Below are positions 42,915-51,869 of a stretch of 64,000 nt of DNA, in pieces. This stretch comes from an uncultured Rhodospirillales bacterium (GTDB lineage: Bacteria > Pseudomonadota > Alphaproteobacteria > Acetobacterales > Acetobacteraceae), in assembly GCA_903835235.1 (NCBI GenBank), contig CAILMF010000082.1, positions 62,001 to 126,000 of the forward strand, written 5' to 3'. The position numbers and the translations under genes were made by a program. The notes under the pieces were generated by a model. That model was not told where the DNA came from. It made no database searches and saw nothing but the letters and a program-made list of their open reading frames with translations. Position 1 is the first letter of the stretch. The number at the start of each line of letters is the position of its first letter.

Positions 42915-44347
42915 GCCGGGCCGGTCTCGCCCGGCCTGCCGCCACCATGCCCGCTGACCTCGCCGCCGGCATCCCGCCGCAGCCTGGTGAAGAACGGCGC
43001 CGAGGCCGCCACCACCAGCGCCGAGATCACGAAGGCCCAGCTGAAATCCGCGGTCAGCAGCTCGTGCCGGCCATGCAGCGCGGTGCTGGCTTCCAGGCTG
43101 GCGGTGGCCAGCACCACCCCCAGCGCCGGGGAAAGCTGCTGCGCCGTGCCGAAGAAGCTGGTGGCGGCCGAAAGCCGCGCCTGCGGCACATCCGCAAACG
43201 CCAGGGTGTTCAGCGCGGTGAATTGCAGGCTGCGCGCCAGCCCGCCCAGCGCCAACAATAAAAAGATCGCCATCACCGGCCAGGCCGGGCTGAAGGCGGC
43301 ACAGACCGCAATGCCGGCCGCGGCAAACAGCGCATTGCCCACCAGGGCCGCCCGGAAGCCGAAGCGCCGCAGGATCGGCCGGGCCAGCGGCTTCATCGCC
43401 ATGGCGCCCAAGGCGGTGGCGAAGGAAACCAGCCCGGCCTCGCTGGCGCTGCGGCCGAAGCCGAGTTGCAGCAGCATCGGCACCAGGAAGGGCACCGCCC
43501 CCGCCCCGCCGCGGAACAGGCTGCCGGCCAGCGTCGCCTGGTTGAAGGTGGGGATCGCCAGCAGGGAAAAATCGACCGCCGGCCGCGCCCGCGCCCGGCA
43601 ATGCCGCACCGCCAGCACCCCCACCGCCAGCCCCGCCGCCAGGCAGGCGGGCGGCAGCCAGCGCGGGAACACGCCGCGGCCCACGGTCTCGATGCCGAAC
43701 ATCAGCAGCGCCAGCGCCACGCCGATCAGCAGCAGCCCCTTGATGTCGGGCGGCCCCGGGTCGCCGGGCGGCACGTCCGGGATCTTCCACGCCACCAAGC
43801 CAAGGCCCAGGATGCCGATGGGCACATTGATGAAGAACACGCTGCGCCAGCCGAAGGCATCGGTGAGAAACCCGCCAAGCGGCGGCCCGCTGATCGGCCC
43901 GATCATCGCCGGCATGGTCAGCCAGGTCATCGCCGAGAGCATGTCTTCCTTGGACACGCGCCTGAGCAGCAACAGCCGGGCGACGGGCACCATCATGGCG
44001 CCGCCAAACCCCTGGAACACCCGGGCCGCCACCAGCTCGCCCAGCCCCGTGGAGCGTCCGCACAGGATGCTGGCGCAGGTGAAGATGGCGATGGCCGCCA
44101 TGAACACCCGCTTGGCGCCGAAGCGGTCCGCCACCCAGCCGCTCAACGGGATGAAGACGGTGATGCTGACGAGGTAGCTGGTGATCGCCACGCCGAGGCG
44201 GGCCGGTTCCTCGCCGAGGTCGCGGGCCATTGACGGCAGCGCGGTGATGATCGCGGCGCTGTCCAGGTTCTGCATGAACAGGGCGCTGGCGACGATTGCC
44301 GCCATCACCCGCATGTCCACCTGTCTGCCGGGGGCGCTTTCATTCAT
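42869..44347 (-). CDS. MFS transporter, DHA2 (14-TM) family
   Basis: A 492-residue exporter-type major facilitator protein. Seen are SALFMQNLDSAAIITALPSMARDL in TM1, WVADRFGAKRVFM (loop 2-3 motif A), RVFQGFGGAMMVPV and GPISGPPLGGFLTDAFGWRSVFFINVP (motif C region). These point to DHA2 drug:proton antiport. It lies 9 nt downstream of the quinone oxidoreductase gene. Its last 15 codons overlap the convergent regulator gene. Substrate unknown. Confidence 0.88.
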   Translation of the reverse strand: MNESAPGRQVDMRVMAAIVASALFMQNLDSAAIITALPSMARDLGEEPARLGVAITSYLVSITVFIPLSGWVADRFGAKRVFMAAIAIFTCASILCGRSTGLGELVAARVFQGFGGAMMVPVARLLLLRRVSKEDMLSAMTWLTMPAMIGPISGPPLGGFLTDAFGWRSVFFINVPIGILGLGLVAWKIPDVPPGDPGPPDIKGLLLIGVALALLMFGIETVGRGVFPRWLPPACLAAGLAVGVLAVRHCRARARPAVDFSLLAIPTFNQATLAGSLFRGGAGAVPFLVPMLLQLGFGRSASEAGLVSFATALGAMAMKPLARPILRRFGFRAALVGNALFAAAGIAVCAAFSPAWPVMAIFLLLALGGLARSLQFTALNTLAFADVPQARLSAATSFFGTAQQLSPALGVVLATASLEASTALHGRHELLTADFSWAFVISALVVAASAPFFTRLRRDAGGEVSGHGGGRPGETGPAQPTSSVPRSKPANM

Positions 44348-44356
44348 GCGCCGAGG

Positions 44357-45364
44357 CTACGCCTGGCCGGGCCGCACCACCACCCGGCCCACCGCACGCC
44401 TGCCGCTCACTTCCGCCATGGCTTCGCGGAACTGCGCCAGCGGGAAGGCCGCATGTACCTCCGGCCGGAGCTTGCCTTCCGCCCACCAGGCCGTCAGCTG
44501 GCGCCACAGGCCCTGGCAGGCCGGCGCCCATACGTTGCGGTCGTACCCCGGGGACCAGCCGACATAGGCACCCCAGTTCACCCCGGCGACGGCGATGTTC
44601 TTCAGCAGCAGCAGGTTGACCCCCAGCTGCGGAATGGCCCCGGCGGCGTAGCCCAGGGTCAGCAGCGTGCCGCCATCCGCCAGGCAGCGCAGCCCTTCGT
44701 CGAAGGCCTCGCCGCCCAGCACGTCCAGCACCACATCCACGCCGCGCCCGCGGGTGATCCGCCGCACTTCATCCTTGAAGGGCAGCGCCGAATCCAGCAC
44801 GGCGTCGGCACCGCGTTCCGTCAGCATGGCGTGCTTGGCCGCGCCGGCGCGGGCAATCACATGCGCGCCCACCGCCTTGGCAATCTCCACCGCCGCCAGC
44901 CCGACACCCCCGGCGGCGCCCTGCACCAGCACCCATTGCCCCGGCTGCAACTGCGCCCGCCACAGCAGCGCGGAGCCAGCGGTGGGGTAGCTGATCGGGA
45001 AGGCCACGGCGGCTTCCAGCGGCAGGCCATCCGGCACCGGCACCACATGGATGGCATCCACCACCGCTTCCTCGGCCAGCGCGCCCCAATCCGCCACCGC
45101 GAAGACGCGCGTGCCCGGTGGCAGCGGGTTGGCCACATCCGGGGCGCTCTCCAGCACCACCCCGGCAATCTCGGTGCCAGGCACGAAGGGCAAGGGCGGG
45201 CGGCGCTGGTACTTGCCGGCCACCACCAGCTGGGTGGCGAAGGAAATCCCCGCCGCCGCCACCTTCAGCCGCACCGCCCCCGGCCGCATCGGCGGTGGCG
45301 GAATATCCTTCAGCTCCAGCTGGTCGAACTCACGCCAGCTCTCGCACACCAGTGCGCGCATCAA
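44357..45364 (-). CDS. NADPH:quinone oxidoreductase / zinc-independent MDR family
   Basis: A 335-residue medium-chain dehydrogenase/reductase. It begins MMRALVCESWREFDQLEL and has the GroES-like fold with PFVPGTEIAGVV, the cofactor Rossmann fold VLVQGAAGGVGLAAVEIAK and DVVLDVLGGEAFDEGL. No zinc ligands are seen, as expected for the QOR branch. It could reduce quinones or an enoyl-CoA/enone. The start overlaps the stop of the Bug gene (ATGA). It forms an operon with that Bug gene and the downstream MFS gene. Confidence 0.88.
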   Translation of the reverse strand: MMRALVCESWREFDQLELKDIPPPPMRPGAVRLKVAAAGISFATQLVVAGKYQRRPPLPFVPGTEIAGVVLESAPDVANPLPPGTRVFAVADWGALAEEAVVDAIHVVPVPDGLPLEAAVAFPISYPTAGSALLWRAQLQPGQWVLVQGAAGGVGLAAVEIAKAVGAHVIARAGAAKHAMLTERGADAVLDSALPFKDEVRRITRGRGVDVVLDVLGGEAFDEGLRCLADGGTLLTLGYAAGAIPQLGVNLLLLKNIAVAGVNWGAYVGWSPGYDRNVWAPACQGLWRQLTAWWAEGKLRPEVHAAFPLAQFREAMAEVSGRRAVGRVVVRPGQA

Positions 45365-46344
45365 TCGGCCCTTATGTTGGCGGTGGTCACCAGCTGGCCC
45401 CAGCGGGCAAACTCGGTCTCGACGAAGCGGGCATACTGCGCTGGCTCATCCGCCACCGGCACCGCCCCCAGCGCCGCCATGCGCGCCATCGGCTCTGGCT
45501 GGCGCAGCGCCCGCGCCACCGCCTGCTGCAGGGCCCCGGCAATCTCGGCCGGGCAGCGCGGCGGCGCCCAAATGCCGTACCAGGTGGAAATCTCGTAGCC
45601 CGCCACCCCCGCCTCGGCCACGGTCGGCAGGTCGGGGAAGGCCGGCTGGCGCTTCTCGGTGGTGACAGCCAGCGCCCGCAGCTTGCCGTCCCGCACCGCG
45701 CCCGCGCTGCTGGGCATGCTGTCGAACATCACCTGCACATTGCCGGCCAGCAGGTCCGGCAGCGCCTGGCCGCTGCCCCGGTAGGGCACATGCTGCATCT
45801 CCACCCCCGCCAGTTGCTTGAACAGCTCCCCAGCCAGATGCGGCGCCCCGCCATTGGAGGAAGACGCATAGGACAGCCGCCCGGGATTGGCCTTGGCATA
45901 GGCCACCAGCTCCGCCACCGACCGCACCGGCAGCCCCGGCGTCACCACCAGCATCAGCGGCACCAGGGCAATGTTGGTCACCGCGGTGAAGTCCGCCACC
46001 GCGTCATAGGGCAGCCGCATCATGTGCGGCACGATGACATGGGCCGAGGCATTGACCAGGAAGGTCGTACCATCCGCCGCGGCGCGGGCCACCTCCGCGC
46101 TGCCGATGGAGCCGGCGGCGCCGGCCTTGTTCTCCACCACCACCGGGTGCGGCAGGTCGCGGGAAAGCTGCGTCGCCACCACCCGGCCCATGATGTCGGT
46201 CGGCCCGCCCGGCGGGTAGGGCACGATGAAGCGGGTTGGCCGGGACGGCCACGGAACAAGATCCCGGGACGGCCAGCCGCCCTGGGCGCGCACCGCCGGC
46301 GCCGCCAGCAGCGCGGCTCCGAGAGCGCGGCGAGACACTGCCAT
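45361..46344 (-). CDS. Bug/TctC-type binding protein (3)
   Basis: A 327-residue periplasmic binding protein. The N-terminal signal MAVSRRALGAALLAAPAVRA has a twin-arginine-like SRR start. Family landmarks are RFIVPYPPGGPTDIMGR, VENKAGAAGSIG, VPYRGSGQALPDLLAGNVQVM and FPDLPTVAEAG. A small internal duplication gives WPSRDLVPWPSRPTRF just before the first strand. It lies in one operon with the quinone oxidoreductase and is divergent from the CoA-transferase operon, which suggests that its ligand is an acid activated by that transferase; this is inference. Confidence 0.88.
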   Translation of the reverse strand: MAVSRRALGAALLAAPAVRAQGGWPSRDLVPWPSRPTRFIVPYPPGGPTDIMGRVVATQLSRDLPHPVVVENKAGAAGSIGSAEVARAAADGTTFLVNASAHVIVPHMMRLPYDAVADFTAVTNIALVPLMLVVTPGLPVRSVAELVAYAKANPGRLSYASSSNGGAPHLAGELFKQLAGVEMQHVPYRGSGQALPDLLAGNVQVMFDSMPSSAGAVRDGKLRALAVTTEKRQPAFPDLPTVAEAGVAGYEISTWYGIWAPPRCPAEIAGALQQAVARALRQPEPMARMAALGAVPVADEPAQYARFVETEFARWGQLVTTANIRAD

Positions 46345-46400
46345 TGCGGACGACCCTTCCCTATTGCTTCGCTCCTGCCAGGATAGGGCGAAACGCGCCC

Positions 46401-46445
46401 GAGGAAACCATGCGTCCGGAAACCATGCGCCAGGAAACCATGCGA
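46401..46445 (+). repeat. Triplicated ribosome-binding site and start codon
   Basis: Three 15-bp units, GAGGAAACCATGCGT, CCGGAAACCATGCGC and CAGGAAACCATGCGA, follow each other directly. Each has a GGA-type ribosome-binding core 5 nt before an ATG, and the three ATGs (46410, 46425, 46440) are in the same frame of the CoA-transferase gene. Translation might start at any of them. Confidence 0.9.
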
Positions 46446-47558
46446 CCCTATGCGGGCCTCTTCGTGCTGGACACCAGCCAGGGCATCGCCGGCCCCTACT
46501 GCGCCACGCAGCTCGCCGCGCTGGGCGCCAATGTGGTCAAGGTGGAACCGCCCGCCGGCGACTGGTCGCGCGGCCTCTCGGCCAAGGCCGGCGCCCATTC
46601 GGTCATGCACACCGCCTACAACCGCGGCAAGCGCAGCATCATGCTGGACCTCTCGGCCGCCGAGGACCAGGCCCGCCTGGCCGCCCTGGCAGCGCAGGCG
46701 GATGTGATCCTGGAAGCCTTCCGCCCCGGCGTGGCCCGCCGCATCGGCATTGCGCCGGAAGCCGGCAAGCCGGACGTGGTCTTCCTCTCCATCTCCGGCT
46801 TCGGCCAGTCCGGCCCCTACAGCGAACGCCCCTGCACCGACAGCATCGCCCAGGCCTTCACCGGCATGGTGGCGCTGAACCAGGGCATGGACGGCATCCC
46901 CCACCGCACCGGCCCCTTCTTCGCGGTGGATGTCGTCACCGGCCTCTCGGCCATGGTCGCGGTGCAGGCGGCGCTGGCGGAACAGCAGCGGGACCGGCTG
47001 ACCGGCGCCGCGCCCCGGCGCCGCGTGCTGGACGTGGCGCTGCACCAGGCTTCGGCCGCGTTGCTGGGCTACAACATCGCCGACTGGGGCCGCCAGGGGC
47101 AGGAGCCGAAGTCGCTCAACACCCCCTCCGGCGCCTACCTGGCCAATGACGGCCGCTACGTCATGATCGGCCTGCTGCGAGAGGCTGACTTCGTCCAGCT
47201 CTGCCAGGTGCTGGAGATCGCGGACCTCTCGCAGGACCCGCGCTTCGCCACCTTTCCGCTTCGCGCGGAAAACCGCGACGCCCTGCTGCCGCTGATCCGC
47301 AGCGCCTTCGCCCGCCGCCCCGCCACCGAATGGCTGCCGCGCTTCCACGCCGCGCGCATGCTGTGCGACCAGGTGAACTCCCCGCTGGACTGGCTGGCCG
47401 ACCCGCATGTGCAGGCGACCAACGCCGCGGTCATGCTGGACCAGCCCGGGCTCGGCGCCCTGCCCTTCCCGGCGCTGCCCGGCCTTGGCCCCTGGAGCGT
47501 CGCCGCCCCCGACCTGGGCGAACACACCGCGGAAGTGCTGCGGGAGTTCGGGCTGTGA
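46410..47558 (+). CDS. Family III CoA-transferase (CaiB/BaiF type)
   Basis: A 382-residue enzyme (372 if started at 46440) that moves CoA between carboxylic acids. Seen are the N-terminal LDTSQGIAGPYCATQLAALGA, VVKVEPPAGDWSRGL, YNRGKRSIMLDL and the region with the catalytic Asp in CTDSIAQAFTGMVAL. It is the first gene of a three-gene overlapping operon with an M20 amidohydrolase and a TPR protein, and it is divergent from a Bug binding protein. The start lies in a triplicated ribosome-binding-site repeat; the first unit has the best GAGGA. Substrate unknown. Confidence 0.9.
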   Translation: MRPETMRQETMRPYAGLFVLDTSQGIAGPYCATQLAALGANVVKVEPPAGDWSRGLSAKAGAHSVMHTAYNRGKRSIMLDLSAAEDQARLAALAAQADVILEAFRPGVARRIGIAPEAGKPDVVFLSISGFGQSGPYSERPCTDSIAQAFTGMVALNQGMDGIPHRTGPFFAVDVVTGLSAMVAVQAALAEQQRDRLTGAAPRRRVLDVALHQASAALLGYNIADWGRQGQEPKSLNTPSGAYLANDGRYVMIGLLREADFVQLCQVLEIADLSQDPRFATFPLRAENRDALLPLIRSAFARRPATEWLPRFHAARMLCDQVNSPLDWLADPHVQATNAAVMLDQPGLGALPFPALPGLGPWSVAAPDLGEHTAEVLREFGL

Positions 47559-48838
47559 GACTGGCCGATGCCGTCGCCGCCCAGGCCGACCTGGTGCAAT
47601 GGCTGCTGAACTGCATGGCCAGCATCGGCGCCGACCCGCCGGGCATTACCCGGGAAGCCTATGGCCGCGGCGAGAACGCCGCCCAGGCGCAGATCGAGGA
47701 AACCGGCCTGAAGCTGGGCATGACCGCGTCACTGGATGCCGGCGCCAACCTGCATCTGCGCTGGGCCGCCGAGGCGCCGCAGCAGGCCCCCGTCCTGATC
47801 GGCAGCCATCTGGACAGCGTGATCCAGGGCGGCAATTTCGACGGCGCCGCCGGGGTCATCGCCGGCCTCGGTGCCGTGGCCGCGCTGCAGGCGGCGGGGT
47901 TGCAGCCCAGGCGCGATATCGAGGTGCTGGCGCTGCGCTGCGAGGAAGCCGTCTGGTTCGGCCTGGGCCTGATCGGCAGCCGCTGCCTGCTGGGCCGCCT
48001 GCCCCCCGGCGCGCTGGAACTGCGCCACGCCCGCACCGGCCTGACCCTGGCCGAGAGCATCGCGGCCTGTGGCGGCGACCCCGAGGCGCTGCGCGAGGGC
48101 AAGCCGCTGCGCGACCCCCGCGCCATGGGCGCCTATCTGGAAGCCCATATCGAACAGGCGCCGCAGCTGGTGGAAGCCGGCCACCCCGTGGCGGTCTGCC
48201 TGGCCAATCCCGGCAATGTGCGCCACCCCTTCATCCGCATCACCGGCGAGGAAGCCCATACCGGCCTGCCGCACCGCTTCCGCCGCGACGCCGCCCTGGC
48301 CGGCGCCGAGTTCTCCCTGGCGCTGGAACGCCTGTGGCTGGAGGAGGAAGCGCTGGGCCGCCCGATGGCGGTCACCATCGGCCGCTTCCACACCCCGGCC
48401 GACCGCCACAGCCTGACCTCCGTCTCCGGCAGCTTCGAACTCAGCCTGGACCTGCGCGCCTATTCCGCCGAACACCTGAAGGCGCTGGAAGCCCGCCTCG
48501 GCCGCATCGCGGTGGAGGTGGCGGAGCGCCGCGGCGTGAAGATCGAGCTCGGCGAGCGCAGCGCCGCCGCCCCCGGCCCGATGCACCCGGTGATGGTCAA
48601 GGGCCTGGGCGAAGCCGCCGGCCGCGCCGGCCTGGCCCCGCTGCGGCTGAACAGCCCCGGCAGCCACGACGCCAACAACTTCGCCGCCGCCGGCGTGCCG
48701 ACGGGCATGCTGCTGGTGCGCAACCGCAACGGCAGCCACAACCCCTACGAGGCCATGGCGACCCCCGACCTGGTGGCCGCCGTGGGCGTGCTGGCGGAAT
48801 GGCTGCGCGTGAACGCCTGTGTGGAGAACACCCCATGA
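47555..48838 (+). CDS. M20 amidohydrolase (allantoate / N-carbamoyl-amino acid hydrolase type)
   Basis: A 427-residue zinc hydrolase. The metal ligands appear in order: His85 in GSHLDSV, Asp96 in GGNFDGAAG, Glu130-Glu131 in RCEEAVW, His198 in AHIEQ and His371 in SPGSHDANNFA. This pattern is that of Zn-dependent N-carbamoyl-L-amino-acid hydrolase and allantoate amidohydrolase (M20 peptidase fold). I chose the GTG at 47555, which overlaps the upstream stop (GTGA); longer readings are shadows. It would cleave an N-carbamoyl or amide bond, and a carboxylic product could feed the neighbouring CoA-transferase. Confidence 0.88.
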   Translation: MRLADAVAAQADLVQWLLNCMASIGADPPGITREAYGRGENAAQAQIEETGLKLGMTASLDAGANLHLRWAAEAPQQAPVLIGSHLDSVIQGGNFDGAAGVIAGLGAVAALQAAGLQPRRDIEVLALRCEEAVWFGLGLIGSRCLLGRLPPGALELRHARTGLTLAESIAACGGDPEALREGKPLRDPRAMGAYLEAHIEQAPQLVEAGHPVAVCLANPGNVRHPFIRITGEEAHTGLPHRFRRDAALAGAEFSLALERLWLEEEALGRPMAVTIGRFHTPADRHSLTSVSGSFELSLDLRAYSAEHLKALEARLGRIAVEVAERRGVKIELGERSAAAPGPMHPVMVKGLGEAAGRAGLAPLRLNSPGSHDANNFAAAGVPTGMLLVRNRNGSHNPYEAMATPDLVAAVGVLAEWLRVNACVENTP

Positions 48839-50157
48839 AGGACGCCCAGGGCCTGGACATGACCGCCGCTTCCGCCGAGGCGGTGGCCGGCTACGACCAT
48901 GTCATCGAAGGCTATCTGCGCTACCGCGCCGACACGCCGCTGCGGCTCAAGGCCGCCCTGGCGCTGGACCCGGATGCGCCGATGCTGCGGATCGCCCAGG
49001 CCAACTTCACCCTGCTGGGCCACCAGGCCAGCACGCTGCCCCGCGCCGCCGAAAGCCTTTCCCGCGCCCAGGCCACCGCCGGCACCGCGCGCGAACGCGC
49101 CCATTGCGCCGCGCTCTCAGCCTGGGTGGCCAACGACGTCACCGGGGCCATGCGGGTCTGGCGCCAGATCGTGGCCGACCACCCGCGCGACATCCTGGCC
49201 TTCCGCATGCACCACTTCGTCGCCTTCTGGGCTGGGCGCCCGGACTGGATGCTGGAAGCGGTGGACGCGGTGCAGCCGCACTGGTCGGCCGCCCTGCCCG
49301 GCTACCCCAGCATCCTCGCCTGCCGCGCCTTCGCGTCGGAGGAATGCGGCCTCTACACCGCCGCCGAGGCCGCCGGCCGCGAAGCCGTGGCGCTGGACCC
49401 CAGCGACCTCTGGGCCGCCCATGCCGTGGCCCATGTGCTGGAAATGCAGGGCCGCCGCGGCGAAGGAATTGCCTGGATCGCCAGCCTGGAACAGCACTGG
49501 GAAGGCGGCAACAACCTGGCGCATCACCTGTGGTGGCACCGCGCCATGTACCACCTGGAACACCAGGAATGGCCGGCGGTGCTGGGCCTGTACGACACCC
49601 GCTTCCGCAACCTGGCCAGCCCGGTGACGCAAGCCGCGCCGGACCTCTACATCGACGTGCAGAACGCCGCCTCCATGCTGTTCCGCCTGGGGCTGCACGG
49701 CGTGCATGTCGGCGACCGCTGGGTGGAGTTGGCCGACAAGGCGGAGGCGCGGATCGGCGACCACCTGAACCCCTTCACCCTGCCGCACTGGGCCATGGCG
49801 CTGGCGGCGACGAAGCGCTGGGATGCCGGCGCCCGCATGCTGGCCGCCCTGGCCGCCGACCCGGCGCCGCTGGTGCGCGACATCGCCCGCCCGGTCTGCG
49901 ACGCCGCGCTGCGCCACGGCCATGGCGACTTCGCCGGGGCGGTGGCCGCCATGCGCCCGGTGCTGGGCCGGATGTCCCTGCTGGGCGGCAGCCACGCGCA
50001 GCAGGACGTGCTGGAGCAGCTCTACCTGGACAGCGCGGTGAAGGCCGACCTGGCCGAGGACGCCCGCACCCTGCTGGAACGCGTGGCCGGCCGCCACCCG
50101 GTGCCGCCGGCCCGGCGCGTGGGCTATGCGGCGGCGGCGAAGGAGCTGCGGTTCTGA
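48835..50157 (+). CDS. TTC38-like tetratricopeptide repeat protein
   Basis: A 440-residue cytosolic all-helical protein. Segments such as GYLRYRADTPLRLKAALALD, LFRLGLHGVHVGDRW and HHLWWHRAMYHLEHQEWPAV recall the TTC38 family known from bacteria to mammals, whose function is unclear. It overlaps the amidohydrolase gene by 4 nt (ATGA) and ends the operon. Linkage to a CoA-transferase and an amidohydrolase is a clue to a metabolic rather than structural role. Confidence 0.8.
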   Translation: MKDAQGLDMTAASAEAVAGYDHVIEGYLRYRADTPLRLKAALALDPDAPMLRIAQANFTLLGHQASTLPRAAESLSRAQATAGTARERAHCAALSAWVANDVTGAMRVWRQIVADHPRDILAFRMHHFVAFWAGRPDWMLEAVDAVQPHWSAALPGYPSILACRAFASEECGLYTAAEAAGREAVALDPSDLWAAHAVAHVLEMQGRRGEGIAWIASLEQHWEGGNNLAHHLWWHRAMYHLEHQEWPAVLGLYDTRFRNLASPVTQAAPDLYIDVQNAASMLFRLGLHGVHVGDRWVELADKAEARIGDHLNPFTLPHWAMALAATKRWDAGARMLAALAADPAPLVRDIARPVCDAALRHGHGDFAGAVAAMRPVLGRMSLLGGSHAQQDVLEQLYLDSAVKADLAEDARTLLERVAGRHPVPPARRVGYAAAAKELRF

Positions 50158-50233
50158 GGCGCTGACCCCGAGCGCCAGGCCGCCGACGCAGCGCTTGGCG
50201 CACAGTCACTCGCCACGCGCCGCCAAATCGTCA

Positions 50234-50254
50234 CCCCCGGGCTCGTCCCGGGGG
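50234..50254. repeat. REP-like palindrome (CCCCCGGG...CCCGGGGG)
   Basis: An 8-bp perfect stem with loop CTCGT lies in the 131-nt gap between the convergent TTC38-like and livF genes. The GTCACCCCCGGGCTCGTCCC context resembles the palindromic intergenic elements common in alphaproteobacteria. A 16-bp direct repeat (GCCGCCGACGCAGCGC) flanks it at about 50179 and 50271. It may also help end both transcripts. Confidence 0.6.
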
Positions 50255-50288
50255 CCAACGCCACGCCGCGCCGCCGACGCAGCGCCGG

Positions 50289-51038
50289 CTAAAACAGCTC
50301 CATCAGCTTGGTATGGTCGCTGAGATCGGCGGGCGTACCCTCAAAGATCATCCGCCCGCTGCGCATCACCACCACCCGGTCGCTGACGGCGAAGGCCTCG
50401 CGCACATTCTGCTCCACCAGCAGGATCGCCACGCCGCGTTCGGCCCGCAGCCGCGCGATCGGCTCGATCAAATCCTGAAACAGCTTGGGCGCCAGGCCGA
50501 TGCTCGGCTCGTCCAGCAACAGCACTTTTGGCCGTGTCAGCAGCGCACGGGCAATGCTGACCATCTGCTGCTGCCCGCCGCTCAGCGTGCCCGCCGTGCG
50601 CTTCGTGAACTCCTTGATCCGCGGCAGCAGCTCCAGCACGTCGTCGATCCGCGCCTGGCGCTCGCCCTTCGGCACCCCGGCCGACCACAGCGCCAGGCCG
50701 AAGATCTCCAGCACCGTCAGGTCCGGGAAGACGCCGCGGCCTTCCGGCACCAGCGCCACCCCGGCCGCGCCCAGCGCCGCCGGGGTATGCGCCGCCAGCT
50801 TCTGGCCGAACACCTTGATCTCGCCCGCCGCCGGCCGATGCAGCCCGAACAGCACCCGCAGCAGCGTGGACTTGCCGGCGCCGTTATGGCCGATCAGGCA
50901 CAGCCCCTCGCCCGGCGCCAGAGTCAGGGAGACATCCTGCAACACTTCCCGCCCGCCATAGCCGGCAGCCAAGCCGGTGGCTTCCAACGCCAGCGCCGAG
51001 GCGGCGTCTGGCGCGCCCTGCGTCGCGGCGGCGCTCAC
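50289..51038 (-). CDS. livF: Branched-chain amino acid ABC transporter ATPase LivF
   Basis: A 249-residue ATPase with Walker A GHNGAGKST, signature LSGGQQQM and Walker B VLLLDEPSIGLAP, the LivF pattern. It powers uptake with LivG through the LivHM channel. The start overlaps the livG stop (ATGA). It is the last gene of the Liv group. In this family the real solute can be amides, urea or aromatic acids rather than leucine. Confidence 0.93.
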   Translation of the reverse strand: MSAAATQGAPDAASALALEATGLAAGYGGREVLQDVSLTLAPGEGLCLIGHNGAGKSTLLRVLFGLHRPAAGEIKVFGQKLAAHTPAALGAAGVALVPEGRGVFPDLTVLEIFGLALWSAGVPKGERQARIDDVLELLPRIKEFTKRTAGTLSGGQQQMVSIARALLTRPKVLLLDEPSIGLAPKLFQDLIEPIARLRAERGVAILLVEQNVREAFAVSDRVVVMRSGRMIFEGTPADLSDHTKLMELF

Positions 51039-51799
51039 GCGGCCGCCTCATGGCTGCGGTCGCCGAAGTAGATCGCCGCCAGCTTCGGGTCGGTCATGAT
51101 CTCGCGCGGCGCCCCTTCCGCCAGCACCAGCCCGCGGTCGAGGAAGGCAATCCGGTCGGCCAAATCCACCACCACATCCAGGTTATGCTCAATCAGGCAG
51201 ATCGCCACGCCGCGCGCCCGCGCATCCCGCAGCAACTGCCCGAAGCGCAGCCGCGACGACAAATCCAACCCCGAGGCCGGTTCATCCAGCAGCCAGATAT
51301 CGGCGCCGGCGGCAAGAATCCGCGCCATGGAAAGGAACTTGCGCTCGGCATAGGCCAGGTCCACCGCCCGCGCCTCGGCCAGCGCCGTCAGCCCGGTGGC
51401 CTCCATCGCCGCCTCGGCCGCCGCCAGCCGCGCCCGCCGGTCGCCGCCCTGCCAGAACCAAGCGCCGCGTTCCGTGGCCGCCAGCACGTTGTCGCGCACG
51501 TTCATCTGGGTGAACAGCCTGAGGTCCTGGAAGCTGCGCGCCACGCCGAGGCGCGCCACCTGCCAGGGCTTCAACCCGATGATCGGCCGGCCCCTGATCT
51601 GCGCCGTGCCCTCATCCGCCTTCAGGTTGCCGGTAATCAGGTTGAACACCGTGGTCTTGCCGGCGCCATTCGGCCCCACCAGCGCGGTGACGGCGCCGGC
51701 CGGCAGCGCCAGCGATACCCCCTGCACCGCCTTCACGCCGCCGAAACTGCGCGCCAGGCCCTCGCATGTCAGCGGCGCATTATTGGCCAACTGAGTCAC
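51035..51799 (-). CDS. livG: Branched-chain amino acid ABC transporter ATPase LivG
   Basis: A 254-residue ATPase. Walker A is GPNGAGKTT and Walker B IWLLDEPASGLD, followed by H-loop LIEHNLDVV. The signature (C-loop) reads LAYAERKFLSMAR instead of the usual LSYGQQRRLEIAR-like form, a clear divergence. I chose the GTG at 51799 with GGGAG upstream; another GTG at 51868 directly follows the livM stop. Partner of LivF, LivH and LivM. Confidence 0.9.
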   Translation of the reverse strand: MTQLANNAPLTCEGLARSFGGVKAVQGVSLALPAGAVTALVGPNGAGKTTVFNLITGNLKADEGTAQIRGRPIIGLKPWQVARLGVARSFQDLRLFTQMNVRDNVLAATERGAWFWQGGDRRARLAAAEAAMEATGLTALAEARAVDLAYAERKFLSMARILAAGADIWLLDEPASGLDLSSRLRFGQLLRDARARGVAICLIEHNLDVVVDLADRIAFLDRGLVLAEGAPREIMTDPKLAAIYFGDRSHEAAA

Positions 51800-51869
51800 G
51801 TTCCACTCCCAGCGGTTCCGCCGCAAAGCCGCGGCGGCCCGCTGCGATGCTCCACGATCAGGTGGCACG

